This document shows, in pieces, positions 55,701 to 63,638 of a DNA stretch of 64,000 nt (its first letter is position 1; every line of letters starts with the position of its first letter). The notes under the pieces were generated by a model that worked only from the letters and a program-made list of their open reading frames with translations, ran no database searches and was not told the DNA's origin. The translations under genes and the position numbers were made by a program. Source of the stretch: JAVJRN01 sp040218415 (GTDB lineage: Bacteria; Bacteroidota; Bacteroidia; Cytophagales; Cyclobacteriaceae). The stretch spans positions 20,139 to 84,138 of the forward strand of contig JAVJRN010000074.1 of assembly GCA_040218415.1 (NCBI GenBank). Reading direction: 5' to 3'.

Positions 55701-56637
55701 TGTTGTGCTTAGACCGGTCTACAATAGAAGAGATTTTAGCTACCAAATAGACCACCAGAAAGATTGGCTCAGTGGCTCTGTAAAAAATATATACATCAAT
55801 AAATGGAACATCAAGCGCTTTCTTAATGACTCTGCCGTCTACATAAGAAAAATCGTACTTGACAATCCATATCTAGAAACTCATAGAGATAAAAGACTAC
55901 CAGAACCAGTCGAAATAGTAAAACCTCTGCCTCAGCAATATTTAAAAGACCTGAACCGACTATTAAATATAGATACTGTATCTATTCTTAATTGCTATGT
56001 TTCACATTCGGAATACTCCCCTACCGGTGTTCGCCCAGGTTTCATATATTTTAAAAATATTAATGGTGAAATAACCAACATTACGAATGTTCAAGATTCA
56101 ATCTCAAGAGATCCATTGATGAATTTTAATGCTAAAGGCACCTTATATAAAACCGGAAATTTCTTATTCCAATCTAGTTTTCACTTGAACGATTCGAAAA
56201 ATAAATTTGATGTAACAGCCCGCGTGGGTAACATGGATCTTACAGAAATGAATGTATTGTTAGAGCATACTGCACATATTTCGATTAAAAGTGGCGTGAA
56301 TCGACTCAATGAGTTGAACTTTCAGGCCAACGACCATTATGCATTAGGAGAAATGAAATTTTACTATAAGGATTTGAAAATCTCCGTACTTAAAGAAACC
56401 GCAGATCACGTAGAAGAGAATGCCTCCTTCAAAAGTTTCTTTGCCAATGTATTCATTGTACACAAAAAAAACCCGCGTTTCCTGTTTGTCAAAAAAGGAG
56501 ACATTTATTTTGAAAGAAACGAGGAAAAATCGATTTTTAGCTATTGGGCTAAAAGCATACTCAGTGGTGTAGTTACAAGTATTGGCGCTGGAAATAACAA
56601 AAAAGAAATCAAAGAATTAAAAAGGAAATTAAAATAA
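52780..56637 (+). CDS. Very large AsmA/TamB-like envelope protein, function unknown
   Basis: A 1285-residue protein with a TTG start. One N-terminal TM helix (YLVLAFILMIGAYVWLSI) is followed by a long, mostly beta, repetitive region with blocks such as NVEFMKVDLSLFERKLTIDSM, ISNLELKNSLADISI and IHFSNVVLRPVYNRRDFSY. These alternate with Ile/Asp-rich strands, the look of AsmA/YhdP/TamB bridges that move lipid between membranes. The end (SYWAKSILSGVVTSIG, KELKRKLK) is basic. The AsmA assignment is by architecture only; no Pfam match can be claimed by eye. It is transcribed alone. Confidence 0.55.
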   Translation: MLKEIFKSYKSYLVLAFILMIGAYVWLSIHGSQLAKDIISRVVKIQTENSYNVEFMKVDLSLFERKLTIDSMYLTPIQESTTLETSSTYQVLAPRLILDLKSVSSIFLKKELSIEQIAVFNPQLRIVKGNGESINNITYEAGDLYQLISRYINVFEVGQLLIEKAGVNYINKYSSNNDFELQNLDFLVENFLMDSSKSSDRYFFTDRIKLVLTDQTYLLNDDNHQLHFDTLMVSTRQKKLEFKGLSIHPKDSNDHSVNLYNVNIPSFTLNKVDFDGIYLNNKVSIGECISQGGTVNIQINTVKTDSEIGVKKFQLPKLKQALLLENFNFNFTESNLIFGNDTLAFKSLELIGDSLALDSTSQIHDLNELLTNASLSLIETRFSNGKFTSSLDTITYQLAGKKLKISNLELKNSLADISIPLANILFSDARTDHLEIQCITLKEPIIYISEKSNSAQPTHIVIPEWLKVNCLNLIDANFKFSNIFSMSGIHASMTIDDRLFNDFKNFKQHIPKYKLNSQSWYFNKGNLTVKGNSFFLDHLGNFSTKSVEIDNESVALDIDQLLLKGFYLDSLINYKKIAFSTLKVIEPKGSLSFVNKPQASNQAYSFDTLDIINGQVAIDLPENNRINLDDINFKVSRNNEEYFMLVDIGNGKVFDVKKHDIEFENLLLNEQLQEFNIAKIDVRPKTAEDSQAIYATAKNLRLNEFDLKYISQPHNPITLGQVLLDSLNFYGFWNLTSGKTQEANLRKLAIAHFQINNLNANIQADSNKLHLINARLVADYFDSDKVNVIFDNKIKLFGEKINYNSKGLKAFLDSVSLESYEKSIRTKHGKLRVNNDSISFDGIDLTNIDIGASRDTFHIKNVSLESPVFKLDLSKRNKKQEGKMPLFIELDDVKMTNGTINILNTGIKYNNDVKIAQLSLNTQHLSFNTDLSHLKYNGIQLSTGALNYTTSDSLYSVTTDKFVFDDSGDIHFSNVVLRPVYNRRDFSYQIDHQKDWLSGSVKNIYINKWNIKRFLNDSAVYIRKIVLDNPYLETHRDKRLPEPVEIVKPLPQQYLKDLNRLLNIDTVSILNCYVSHSEYSPTGVRPGFIYFKNINGEITNITNVQDSISRDPLMNFNAKGTLYKTGNFLFQSSFHLNDSKNKFDVTARVGNMDLTEMNVLLEHTAHISIKSGVNRLNELNFQANDHYALGEMKFYYKDLKISVLKETADHVEENASFKSFFANVFIVHKKNPRFLFVKKGDIYFERNEEKSIFSYWAKSILSGVVTSIGAGNNKKEIKELKRKLK

Positions 56638-56640
56638 ATT

Positions 56641-57063
56641 TTAACCTTTGAACGAGATCTTTTTGTGGCTACCGTCACAATAAGGTTTGTTTTGACTAGC
56701 ACCACATCTGCAAAAAGCAGTTACTTTCTCTTTATTGGTTTGATTTCCATCAGCATCCTTTACAGCAATATTTCCATGAATCATCAAGGGACCATCTTTA
56801 CTAACCTCAACAAGAGTTTCTTGAGACACTTGATCCTTTATAGAGAAGCCATTCTCCATTTCGTATGACAAGGCACCAGAAGGACACTTATCAATTTGAG
56901 CTACAATTTCTGTTGTATTCGCGCCTTTAACATTGATCCAAGGACGGGATTTAGGGTCAAATACACTAGGTAAGCCTTTAAAACAAATTTCAGAGTGAAT
57001 GCATACGTCAGGCTTCCATATCACCTTTACCTCACCATTAGAATACTCTTTAACTTTAGTCAT
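56641..57063 (-). CDS. Fe-S protein with 4Fe-4S-like (Fer4_19) and CDGSH domains
   Basis: A 140-residue cytoplasmic protein. Residues about 8-68 match the divergent mono-cluster ferredoxin domain (WKPDVCIHSEICFKGLPSVF and IDKCPSGALSYE: Cys near 17, 22 and 62). Residues about 110-138 are a CDGSH finger (FCRCGASQNKPYCDGSHKK, the C-C-C-H set of a 2Fe-2S cluster as in mitoNEET). The two cluster types in one chain suggest electron or redox sensing roles; no partner is evident. Confidence 0.88.
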   Translation of the reverse strand: MTKVKEYSNGEVKVIWKPDVCIHSEICFKGLPSVFDPKSRPWINVKGANTTEIVAQIDKCPSGALSYEMENGFSIKDQVSQETLVEVSKDGPLMIHGNIAVKDADGNQTNKEKVTAFCRCGASQNKPYCDGSHKKISFKG

Positions 57064-57200
57064 AGTACGAATATTGATTATTAAAACTCACCTTTAGATA
57101 AATTTGATCTGGTGTTTTTATTGAAAGTAATATAATCAGAACTGCCCATTTAAATGATCGTAGTTTATCCGACGGCTTATTTCTTTAGCAAAAAACCAAT

Positions 57201-57479
57201 TCACAAGACATCACGCAATTCATTGTTTTTATTGAAAACTGATCTCGCAAAAGGACATAGGGGAATGATACTCATTGATTTTTCTCGTGCAAAATCAACT
57301 GCTTTTCTCACCAACTTATCTCCTACGCCTTGTCCTCTAAGTTCTTCACCAACATAAGTATGATCAATGATAATCCTATCGCTACCCGCCAATGAGTAGG
57401 TCATTTCAGCTATTCTCTTCCCTTCTTTTTTAATAAAGAAACTGCCTTTTGATTCATTATTTTCGTGAAGTATTTTCAT
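57201..57479 (-). CDS. Short GNAT-type acetyltransferase (YjdJ-like)
   Basis: A 92-residue protein of the one-domain GCN5-related group: IAEMTYSLAG, IIDHTYVGEELRGQGVGDKLVRKAVDFAR, where RGQGVG is the acetyl-CoA loop, and a final CPFARSVFNKN. Substrate unknown; this small subfamily often acts on amines or is nonenzymatic. It follows the pirin gene by 26 bp on the same strand. Confidence 0.85.
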   Translation of the reverse strand: MKILHENNESKGSFFIKKEGKRIAEMTYSLAGSDRIIIDHTYVGEELRGQGVGDKLVRKAVDFAREKSMSIIPLCPFARSVFNKNNELRDVL

Positions 57480-57505
57480 AATATTTGGTTTTTTGGTTTG
57501 GAGAA

Positions 57506-58357
57506 TTAAGCCATTGGCACTTCGATAAGAAGAAGTTCGGCTTTACTCTTTGATTTTAAGGAGATAAAATCAACATCCCAAATCCCAAAGGCGTCTCTTT
57601 GCATCAGGGTATGACCTTCTACCTCTACTTCTCCTGAAATCACAAATAAATACACACCATTTTTAGGTATTTTCAAGTCATAGTTAAGGGACTTATCGGT
57701 TTCCAAATCTGTCATGTGGAACCAAGCGTTTTGATGAATCCATACTCCATCATCATGCATTGAAGGCGAAAGAATCTGATCCCACCTGTTCTTTCTTCGC
57801 TCAATATCAAGTGAAATCTGATCATATCGAGGTTGAACATCTTTGCGGTTTGGGAAAAGCCATATCTGTAAAAACTGGACATTCTCTACGTCACTCCTAT
57901 TAAACTCAGAATGAAAAATTCCTTTTCCAGCACTCATCACCTGCACATCTCCTTGACGGATGATTTGCTCATTTCCCATACTATCTTTATGCTTCAAATC
58001 TCCAGATATGGGGATCGAAATGATTTCCATGTTCTCATGAGGATGAGTTCTAAAACCACGACCAGCAGACACAATATCATCATTGAGCACTCTTAATGCA
58101 CCAAAATTCATGCGCTCAGGATTATAATAATTGGCAAAACTGAAGGAATGATGACTATCTAACCAGCCATGATTAGCATGTCCTCTTGACTGGGCTTTAT
58201 GTAATACAGTATTGCCTGAGGTACTAGATTCTAGCGGCAAATGATTAAAACCTACGACATCAACGATTGATTTTTCGCTTTGGTTGGCCATGGCGCCAAC
58301 TGCCGTCAAACCGGCGATAGAGGTTAACCCCTTTCTTAAAAATTCTTTACGTTTCAT
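57506..58357 (-). CDS. Pirin family protein with Tat-like signal
   Basis: A 283-residue cupin-fold protein. ATG at 58355-58357 gives MKRKEFLRKGLTSIAGLTAVGAMA, an RR-less but Tat-like export signal that is unusual for pirins. The N-terminal cupin carries the metal set HPHENMEII and HSEFN (His, His, His, Glu), with RGFRTHPH; the C-terminal cupin has KSLNYDLKIPKNGVYLF. E. coli YhhW-type pirins oxidise quercetin; the role here is unknown. The start codon lies inside a 44-bp perfect palindrome (see 58350-58393). Confidence 0.85.
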   Translation of the reverse strand: MKRKEFLRKGLTSIAGLTAVGAMANQSEKSIVDVVGFNHLPLESSTSGNTVLHKAQSRGHANHGWLDSHHSFSFANYYNPERMNFGALRVLNDDIVSAGRGFRTHPHENMEIISIPISGDLKHKDSMGNEQIIRQGDVQVMSAGKGIFHSEFNRSDVENVQFLQIWLFPNRKDVQPRYDQISLDIERRKNRWDQILSPSMHDDGVWIHQNAWFHMTDLETDKSLNYDLKIPKNGVYLFVISGEVEVEGHTLMQRDAFGIWDVDFISLKSKSKAELLLIEVPMA

Positions 58358-58393
58358 TAAATTGAATGTAGCTACATTCAATTTAATGAAACG
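58350..58393. repeat. 44-bp perfect palindrome covering the pirin start codon
   Basis: Positions 58350-58393 read identically on both strands, centred at 58371/58372 (GTAGCTAC). In the pirin mRNA it would form a 20-plus-bp hairpin with the start codon (58355-58357) and the MKR codons in its 3' arm, and an alternative in-frame ATG (58379-58381) in the 5' arm, so translation should be blocked when folded. As DNA it could form a cruciform or an operator. Confidence 0.85.
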
Positions 58394-58420
58394 ATGATCA
58401 AATCAAAATTTTTTCTTTAT

Positions 58421-59005
58421 TTATTCGATTACTATATCCCAAGTAATGTCCAAATCACTTGAACCTACACCGCTCGTGGAAGTGCTAGTTTTTAGGTCTG
58501 GTTGATGTTTTAATAATACTCGGAAGCTACCTTGCCCTGCCGCTTCAGTTCTCCAACTTGTAATTAATCCGATTGGAAGTCCGTTTTCGTCTTGGTCATT
58601 GTAATTGACCGTACCCGCCGATGCTTCAATATTTCCAGAACCTGTTGGGTTGGCAAACAAATCGTTGGTAAAAGAAAAGAAAAGCTGATGCTCATCACCT
58701 TCTTCTTCCACCTCTTCACTAATGTCTTCATTTTCAATGCCATTTACCATTTCAATAAACAATTCATAAGTCGTGTTTACGGCTAAAGTTATTTCACCTT
58801 CTACTTGAAGGTCAGCCACTCCCGCACCATCCGGATCAACAGCCTTGAAGACCAATGGCTCTCCTCCGCCTTGCGGGGAAAATACTAATGAAACATCTGT
58901 GATGATTTCCTCATCGTTTTCGGCTTCTGGCACATCATCATCGCTACAAGACATCAAAATGAGCGTAAAAAATAACAGGAAGTAAAAAGGATTTTTCGTT
59001 TTCAT
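58421..59005 (-). CDS. Acidic lipoprotein of the metal-uptake locus
   Basis: A 194-residue lipoprotein. ATG at 59003-59005 gives FYFLLFFTLILMSC, signal plus lipobox. The mature part is acidic: SLVFSPQGGGEPLVFKAVDPDG, then ISEEVEEEGDEHQLFFSF, and a C-terminal GSSDLDITWDIVIE. In Bacteroidota such proteins are often annotated as type 1 periplasmic-binding-fold proteins beside TonB receptors and Fur-like regulators, as here. The DEH-rich stretch may bind zinc or another divalent metal; inferred. Two operator-like palindromes precede it (59026-59067). Confidence 0.75.
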   Translation of the reverse strand: MKTKNPFYFLLFFTLILMSCSDDDVPEAENDEEIITDVSLVFSPQGGGEPLVFKAVDPDGAGVADLQVEGEITLAVNTTYELFIEMVNGIENEDISEEVEEEGDEHQLFFSFTNDLFANPTGSGNIEASAGTVNYNDQDENGLPIGLITSWRTEAAGQGSFRVLLKHQPDLKTSTSTSGVGSSDLDITWDIVIE

Positions 59006-59025
59006 AAGGTTTATTTTTTCGTAAA

Positions 59026-59067
59026 TGCAATTGTGTTGCAAGTATACGATAATGCAACTATGTTGCA
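59026..59067. promoter_or_regulatory. Two Zur/Fur-like operators upstream of the lipoprotein
   Basis: TGCAACTATGTTGCA at 59053-59067 is a perfect 6-3-6 inverted repeat, and TGCAATTGTGTTGCA at 59026-59040 differs at one arm base. They are 27 bp apart (start to start), in the 67-bp gap between the TonB receptor and the lipoprotein. The same motif occurs before the Fur-like gene at 61905-61919. Confidence 0.65.
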
Positions 59068-59072
59068 AAAAT

Positions 59073-61478
59073 TTATTTTGATAAAATCTTATATTTTATT
59101 TCGAGTTGAATATTGATTCCAAGATCATCTGAAAAATACCGCAAACGGTCAGTGTAGCTTCTATAATTGTTGTTGAGCAAATTACTCCCACTAACCGAAA
59201 ATATCCATTGAGAAAGTGCGTAGTTCACGTTCGTATTTAACAAGAAATAGCCTTCAGGTACTTCCCGGATATCGAAAACGTCCATTTCATTCAACCTTTC
59301 TTGATCATTGTTTTTTTGAATCTCTAGTAAATCTGGCAATTCAAGAATTTCAGGTTCGTTAAACTGCCTAAAAGTATAAGCTGGGGTCAATCCCAAAGTC
59401 AATTTCCCCTTGCCCAAGTCGAATTTATGGCGCAGTTCGTAGCGAATATTGGCCGGCGGTATGCCTACAAAAGTACCTCCAGATAAATTGCGCGCATGCA
59501 CATAGGAAATGCTCAAATTGGAAGATAAATTAGAAGTATGTTGGATATCCAGGCTTACGTCTCCACCAACGAATAACGCATCGTCTTGGGTATAAATCCA
59601 ATATGGGAAAGCTCCACGAACTGTACTCGTTATACCGCGAGGAGTAGCATATATATAGTCTTTGATGTAGTTCAAATAAAAAACCATTTCCCATGAAATA
59701 TTCTCTTTACTACCTGAAAGACTATTGATCCATTTGAAACCAACTTCTGATTTTACGGGCTTATCACTTTGCGTTAAAACCTCTGCCGTAGCTATGCCTG
59801 TCTCTAGCTCTTCATAGCGCCAAAAGCCATACTCGATCGACGCTTGATGTCTTCCAAAACTGTAAAGCTCTGATATACTTGGTGGCCGCCAAGCTGAAGC
59901 GACATTTGATCGAAATAATTTATCTTTGAAAGAGTACTGAAAGCCAAGGCTGGCCGATAAATTCCCGAAATCAACATTGTCAAAGAAAAGATCGTTATTG
60001 TTATCTCGTCCGCGAATAGAACTCGTCTGCCAGTCGTATCTCGTCCCAAACTCGACCGTAGCGTTTCCTATTTTTTTGTTTTCGATAAGATAAAAACCCA
60101 AACGAGAAGTATTGAAATTTGGAACAAATGGGATTGTATTAGTACCGGGATTATTGTTGTTGTCCTGCATCATAAGACTTAGGCCCATGTTACCTTCAAA
60201 TCCAATTATTTTTGGATGAAAAAAATCAATCTCTAGGTTTTGAGAGAGTAAAGTCAAATCAATGGAAGGCGTTTCATTATTTGCCCCACGCCTCACATCA
60301 AATTCGAATCTGTTATTTAATTGCAGTCCATAGGTAGTTTCCAACCAAGAATTAGCGAAATAATATTTTCCTTTCAATTTGATAGAACTGTGGTTTACCT
60401 CTTGTTTGGGACTAGAAATAGCATAACCAAACTCTTCCGTATAAAAAGGAATATCACTTTCCATTGCCGCGATGAGATCATCAAGATTACCCGTATTTGA
60501 CCCTCTGAGGATCCCCAATTCCTGCGAAAAATAACTTCCGCGTAATTCAAGATCCATTTTTGGCATATGATATCTTAAACCTGCATTAAAAGAAGTCTCC
60601 TTTTTTCCAGTATTGGAGAGCATATAATCCGGTGATCGTAGATCTCCTTGAATCATAGATCTGACACCAAATGTGCCACTAATTTTGTGACCTCCTGCAT
60701 GAATTTGACTACTTATGCTACCTCCCATTCCATTGGTGAAAGCGGAGGTTTTCACAAAACCATTGATACTTTCATGAAGCGCTAGTTTTTTTGGGTGCAA
60801 GAGAATTACTCCACCAAGTGCATCAGGCCCATACTTCACGGTTGCAGCTCCCTTTATAACTTCAATAGATTGAAATTGATCAGGATCTATTTCTGGCGCG
60901 TGATCAGTCCCCCAATTTTGAAATTCATGGCGCATGTCATCATTAATAATCAAAATTCTATTGGAATGTAGGCCATGAATCACTGGTTTATTAACGTTCT
61001 GACCTGTACTTACCATCTCCACTCCTGAAAGCTGCTTCAGCGCCTGACCTAAATTATGTGAGCTAGCTGTCAATTTGTCTATCTCAATCGTGCTCGTGGT
61101 TTGCCCCACCTTACCATCTCTCAGTAATTCACCTTCAACAACAACACTTTGCAAAGAATAATCTTCAGGTGCAAGATATATAATAGGGCTTCCGTGATGA
61201 AAGTCATGATGGTGCGTATTCGTTTTGTATCCGATATAGCTAATAATTAACTCCACTTCGTCCTGACAAATATTGGTAATTTCAAAATGGCCATCAATAT
61301 CACTTACTGTACCTTTCTGGGTCTCTTCTACCAAGATGGTTGCAAAAGGAAGTTTTTCACCTGTACGTAAATCAAATACTGTTCCTTCTACTTTATGGTC
61401 ACATTTCTGGTAGGCAACTAGCGTAAAACACGACAGATACATGAGCAAAATTGTCATCAAAACTCTGATCATGCACAT
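59073..61478 (-). CDS. TonB-dependent receptor of a metal-uptake locus
   Basis: An 801-residue outer-membrane receptor. Signal MTILLMYLSCFTLVAYQ, a carboxypeptidase-regulatory-like domain (FDLRTGEKLPFATILVEETQKG), then a short His-rich stretch, TNTHHHDFHHGSP, near residue 93-105. The plug follows (LGQALKQLSGVEMVSTGQN, KPVIHGLHSNRILIINDDMRHE, HAPEIDPDQFQSIEVIKG), then the barrel. The His-rich loop, the Fur-family regulator upstream (10-bp overlap) and the shared operators suggest uptake of zinc or another transition metal (ZnuD-like). Cargo is inferred. Confidence 0.85.
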   Translation of the reverse strand: MCMIRVLMTILLMYLSCFTLVAYQKCDHKVEGTVFDLRTGEKLPFATILVEETQKGTVSDIDGHFEITNICQDEVELIISYIGYKTNTHHHDFHHGSPIIYLAPEDYSLQSVVVEGELLRDGKVGQTTSTIEIDKLTASSHNLGQALKQLSGVEMVSTGQNVNKPVIHGLHSNRILIINDDMRHEFQNWGTDHAPEIDPDQFQSIEVIKGAATVKYGPDALGGVILLHPKKLALHESINGFVKTSAFTNGMGGSISSQIHAGGHKISGTFGVRSMIQGDLRSPDYMLSNTGKKETSFNAGLRYHMPKMDLELRGSYFSQELGILRGSNTGNLDDLIAAMESDIPFYTEEFGYAISSPKQEVNHSSIKLKGKYYFANSWLETTYGLQLNNRFEFDVRRGANNETPSIDLTLLSQNLEIDFFHPKIIGFEGNMGLSLMMQDNNNNPGTNTIPFVPNFNTSRLGFYLIENKKIGNATVEFGTRYDWQTSSIRGRDNNNDLFFDNVDFGNLSASLGFQYSFKDKLFRSNVASAWRPPSISELYSFGRHQASIEYGFWRYEELETGIATAEVLTQSDKPVKSEVGFKWINSLSGSKENISWEMVFYLNYIKDYIYATPRGITSTVRGAFPYWIYTQDDALFVGGDVSLDIQHTSNLSSNLSISYVHARNLSGGTFVGIPPANIRYELRHKFDLGKGKLTLGLTPAYTFRQFNEPEILELPDLLEIQKNNDQERLNEMDVFDIREVPEGYFLLNTNVNYALSQWIFSVSGSNLLNNNYRSYTDRLRYFSDDLGINIQLEIKYKILSK

Positions 61479-61885
61479 GATTTACATAGGCCATCCACAA
61501 TCATATTCCAGTGTTGCACTTTGTAACCATTGGGCACATCAATTTTAGGAATTGGTTGATTTTCAATGCACTCGATATTTCCACATTGATTGCATTTAAA
61601 ATGTAGGTGATTATGGTTGTGATCTTCGGAAGTACAAGTATCAAAACAAATTCCAAAAGTTGCCACGCCTGACTCATTTGGAATTTTATGAAGCACTCCT
61701 TTATCAATGAATGATTGAAGGGTTCGGTATAAAGTAACTCTATCGTAACCCTGTAGTGATCCCTCCAAGTCTTTTTGGGACAATGCGTGATCTACCTTTG
61801 AAAACATCTCTAGTACATCCAGACGGCAATTGGTCACTCTTAATCTATGGTTTTTTAGTATCGACTCACGTTCCTTTTGTTCCAT
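61469..61885 (-). CDS. Fur-family transcriptional regulator (Zur-like)
   Basis: A 138-residue metalloregulator. The winged helix is at about 1-85 (RLRVTNCRLDVLEMFSKVDHALSQKDLE, YDRVTLYRTLQSFIDKGVLHKI). Its C-terminal dimer domain has the metal set: DHNHNHLHFKCNQCGNIECIEN and a final CKSC. Two Cys pairs for structural zinc plus a His-rich loop fit Zur or Fur; the nearby His-rich TonB receptor favours Zur. Its gene carries its own operator-like palindrome 20 bp upstream of the start, so autoregulation is likely. First gene of the unit regulator-receptor-lipoprotein. Confidence 0.88.
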   Translation of the reverse strand: MEQKERESILKNHRLRVTNCRLDVLEMFSKVDHALSQKDLEGSLQGYDRVTLYRTLQSFIDKGVLHKIPNESGVATFGICFDTCTSEDHNHNHLHFKCNQCGNIECIENQPIPKIDVPNGYKVQHWNMIVDGLCKSCA

Positions 61886-61904
61886 TTCACGAAGTTAAAA
61901 TAAG

Positions 61905-61919
61905 TGCAACAGTATTGCA
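61905..61919. promoter_or_regulatory. Operator-like palindrome upstream of the Fur-family gene
   Basis: TGCAACAGTATTGCA, the third copy of the TGCAAY-N3-RTTGCA motif of this locus (others at 59026-59067), one arm mismatch. It sits just upstream of the regulator start at 61885, where it would block its promoter. Confidence 0.65.
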
Positions 61920-61985
61920 TTTAGTATTAATAAAAAAAGATTAAATTATTTCACGAGAGTCATTAGCATTTTCAAACAAAAATTC

Positions 61986-61993
61986 TACATTTG
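61986..61993 (+). promoter_or_regulatory. -7 element of the tRNA-Pro promoter
   Basis: TACATTTG matches the Bacteroidota -7 consensus TAnnTTTG, followed by GCAC as in many tRNA promoters of the phylum. The transcript should begin near 62000, about 30 nt before the tRNA. No clean -33 TTTG is visible at the usual distance. Confidence 0.6.
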
Positions 61994-62030
61994 CACTCCG
62001 TTTTGAATGAAAGAGTTCAAGACATTTGTT

Positions 62031-62105
62031 CGGGGCGTGGCTCAGTCCGGTTAGAGTACCTGGTTTGGGACCAGGGGGTCGCAGGTTCGAATCCTGCCGC
62101 CCCGA
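62031..62105 (+). tRNA. tRNA-Pro (anticodon TGG)
   Basis: The acceptor stem CGGGGCG pairs with CGCCCCG at 62098-62104; the discriminator base is A at 62105 and CCA is not encoded (ACA follows). The anticodon stem CCTGG/CCAGG encloses TTTGGGA, giving TGG. The T arm GCAGGTTCGAATCCTGC is intact. It sits directly before an integrase gene and is the likely attachment target of the downstream element. Confidence 0.95.
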
Positions 62106-62127
62106 CATTTATAATATCAATTGATTC

Positions 62128-62163
62128 AAAACCCTCCATACTACACGTATGGAGGGTTTTTTG
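62128..62163 (+). terminator. Intrinsic terminator after tRNA-Pro
   Basis: AAAACCCTCCATA pairs with TATGGAGGGTTTT across a short loop, followed by more T: a strong terminator. The rest of the spacer to 62384 holds repeated GTCAAC/GTTGAC and AACGTAA/TTACGTT words, perhaps integrase arm sites. Confidence 0.8.
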
Positions 62164-62384
62164 TTTTTAAGACCACCATAAAAGACCATTTGATAGCAAG
62201 AAAAAAGTCAACAATACGTCAACCGTTTGGAAACTAACTTTATGTTGACGATTTTTAACGTAACCAATTGATATACAATGATTTACGTTAATTATATTTG
62301 TTCTGATTTGGTATTCTTTGACCAACATTTAAGGCGATTCTGCAGCTAGCAGTCAACAAATTCAATCACTTAAAGTCAAAGAAA

Positions 62385-63638
62385 ATGAAAAGACGAACAT
62401 CCTTCAACGTACTCTTCTGGATTAACCGATCAAGAATCAATGATGGGAAAGCCTCAATAAATGCCAGAGTTACGGTCAATCAAAAAAAGGCGAACTTCTC
62501 TATCAAGCGTTCGATACCTGTAGAACTATGGGATCAGAGTTACAACCGGGCAAAAGGTTCATCGGGGATATCCAAAGACATAAATCTGTACTTGGATATT
62601 GTGAAGAAGAAATTATTTGATGCCTACCAAGAGCTTCTACTCCATGATGAGGAATTAACGGCGGAGACGATAAAGAATAAATACCTTGGTATTGAAGAGG
62701 ATCAGCAAACCCTCATTGGTTTGTGTGATTACCACAACGAGGAAATGAAAGATGTCCTAGAATGGGGCACGCTCAAGAATTATTTCACAACAAGGAAATA
62801 TATCCTTCTATTTCTAAAGACAAAGATGAAGGTTTCAGATCTACCACTGGATCGGCTTTCTTTCAAATTTCTTACTGAATTTGAAAGCTTTTTACGTAGA
62901 CACCAACCAGCCGACCATCAAAAGCCTATGGGTCAGAATACGATCATGAAGCACATCGAGCGTTTTCGTAAAATGATTAACCTAGCCATTCGTAATGAGT
63001 GGATCAAAGATGATCCATTTGTGAAGTTCCAGGCTAAGTTTCAAAAAGTAGAACGCGGATATCTAACCAAAGATGAATTAGCAACCATTGAGGAAAAGGA
63101 GTTTAAGATAGAGCGCCTGGATCAAGTGCGGGATCTCTTTGTGTTTAGCTGTTACACTGGATTATCCTACGCAGAAGTTTATGATTTGGCACCAGGTCAT
63201 CTCATTAAAGGAATTGATGGAGAATACTGGATTGAAGGCCAACGTAAAAAAACCAAGGAGACTTACAGTGTTCCTCTCCTACCTCAGGCACTTCGAATCA
63301 TAGATAAATACAAGGGTAATACGAAAGCCAGAGTTACCGGTAAATTACTACCTGTGTTATCCAATCAAAAATTGAACAGTTATTTGAAGGAAATCGCTGA
63401 TTTATGTGGCATAGAAAAGAACATCACCTTCCACCTTGCTCGTCACACGTTTGCTACTACTATAACACTTACCAATGGTGTATCCCTAGAAACAGTTGGT
63501 AAAATGTTGGGACATGCCAGCCTAAGGTCAACACAGATTTACGCTAAGGTGATCAAATCCAAGATTAGCAATGAGATGAGTAGCCTTAGAGCGAAGATGA
63601 ATGAACAGTCAATGGAGGTTAATCGAGATACCGCATAA
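62385..63638 (+). CDS. Tyrosine-recombinase integrase, IntDOT-like, of a tRNA-Pro element
   Basis: A 417-residue site-specific recombinase. The N-terminal arm-binding region (KRRTSFNVLFWINRSRINDG, KKANFSIKRSIPVELWDQ) and a SAM-like core-binding domain (about 105-210) precede the catalytic domain. There CYTGLSYAEVYDL near 255 has Ser where most recombinases have the first Arg, as in IntDOT. HLARHTFATTITLTNGVSLETV (HxxR near 349), LGHASLRSTQ and the nucleophile Tyr in IYAKV near 385 are present. It lies 279 bp from tRNA-Pro, pointing into the element. Confidence 0.93.
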   Translation: MKRRTSFNVLFWINRSRINDGKASINARVTVNQKKANFSIKRSIPVELWDQSYNRAKGSSGISKDINLYLDIVKKKLFDAYQELLLHDEELTAETIKNKYLGIEEDQQTLIGLCDYHNEEMKDVLEWGTLKNYFTTRKYILLFLKTKMKVSDLPLDRLSFKFLTEFESFLRRHQPADHQKPMGQNTIMKHIERFRKMINLAIRNEWIKDDPFVKFQAKFQKVERGYLTKDELATIEEKEFKIERLDQVRDLFVFSCYTGLSYAEVYDLAPGHLIKGIDGEYWIEGQRKKTKETYSVPLLPQALRIIDKYKGNTKARVTGKLLPVLSNQKLNSYLKEIADLCGIEKNITFHLARHTFATTITLTNGVSLETVGKMLGHASLRSTQIYAKVIKSKISNEMSSLRAKMNEQSMEVNRDTA

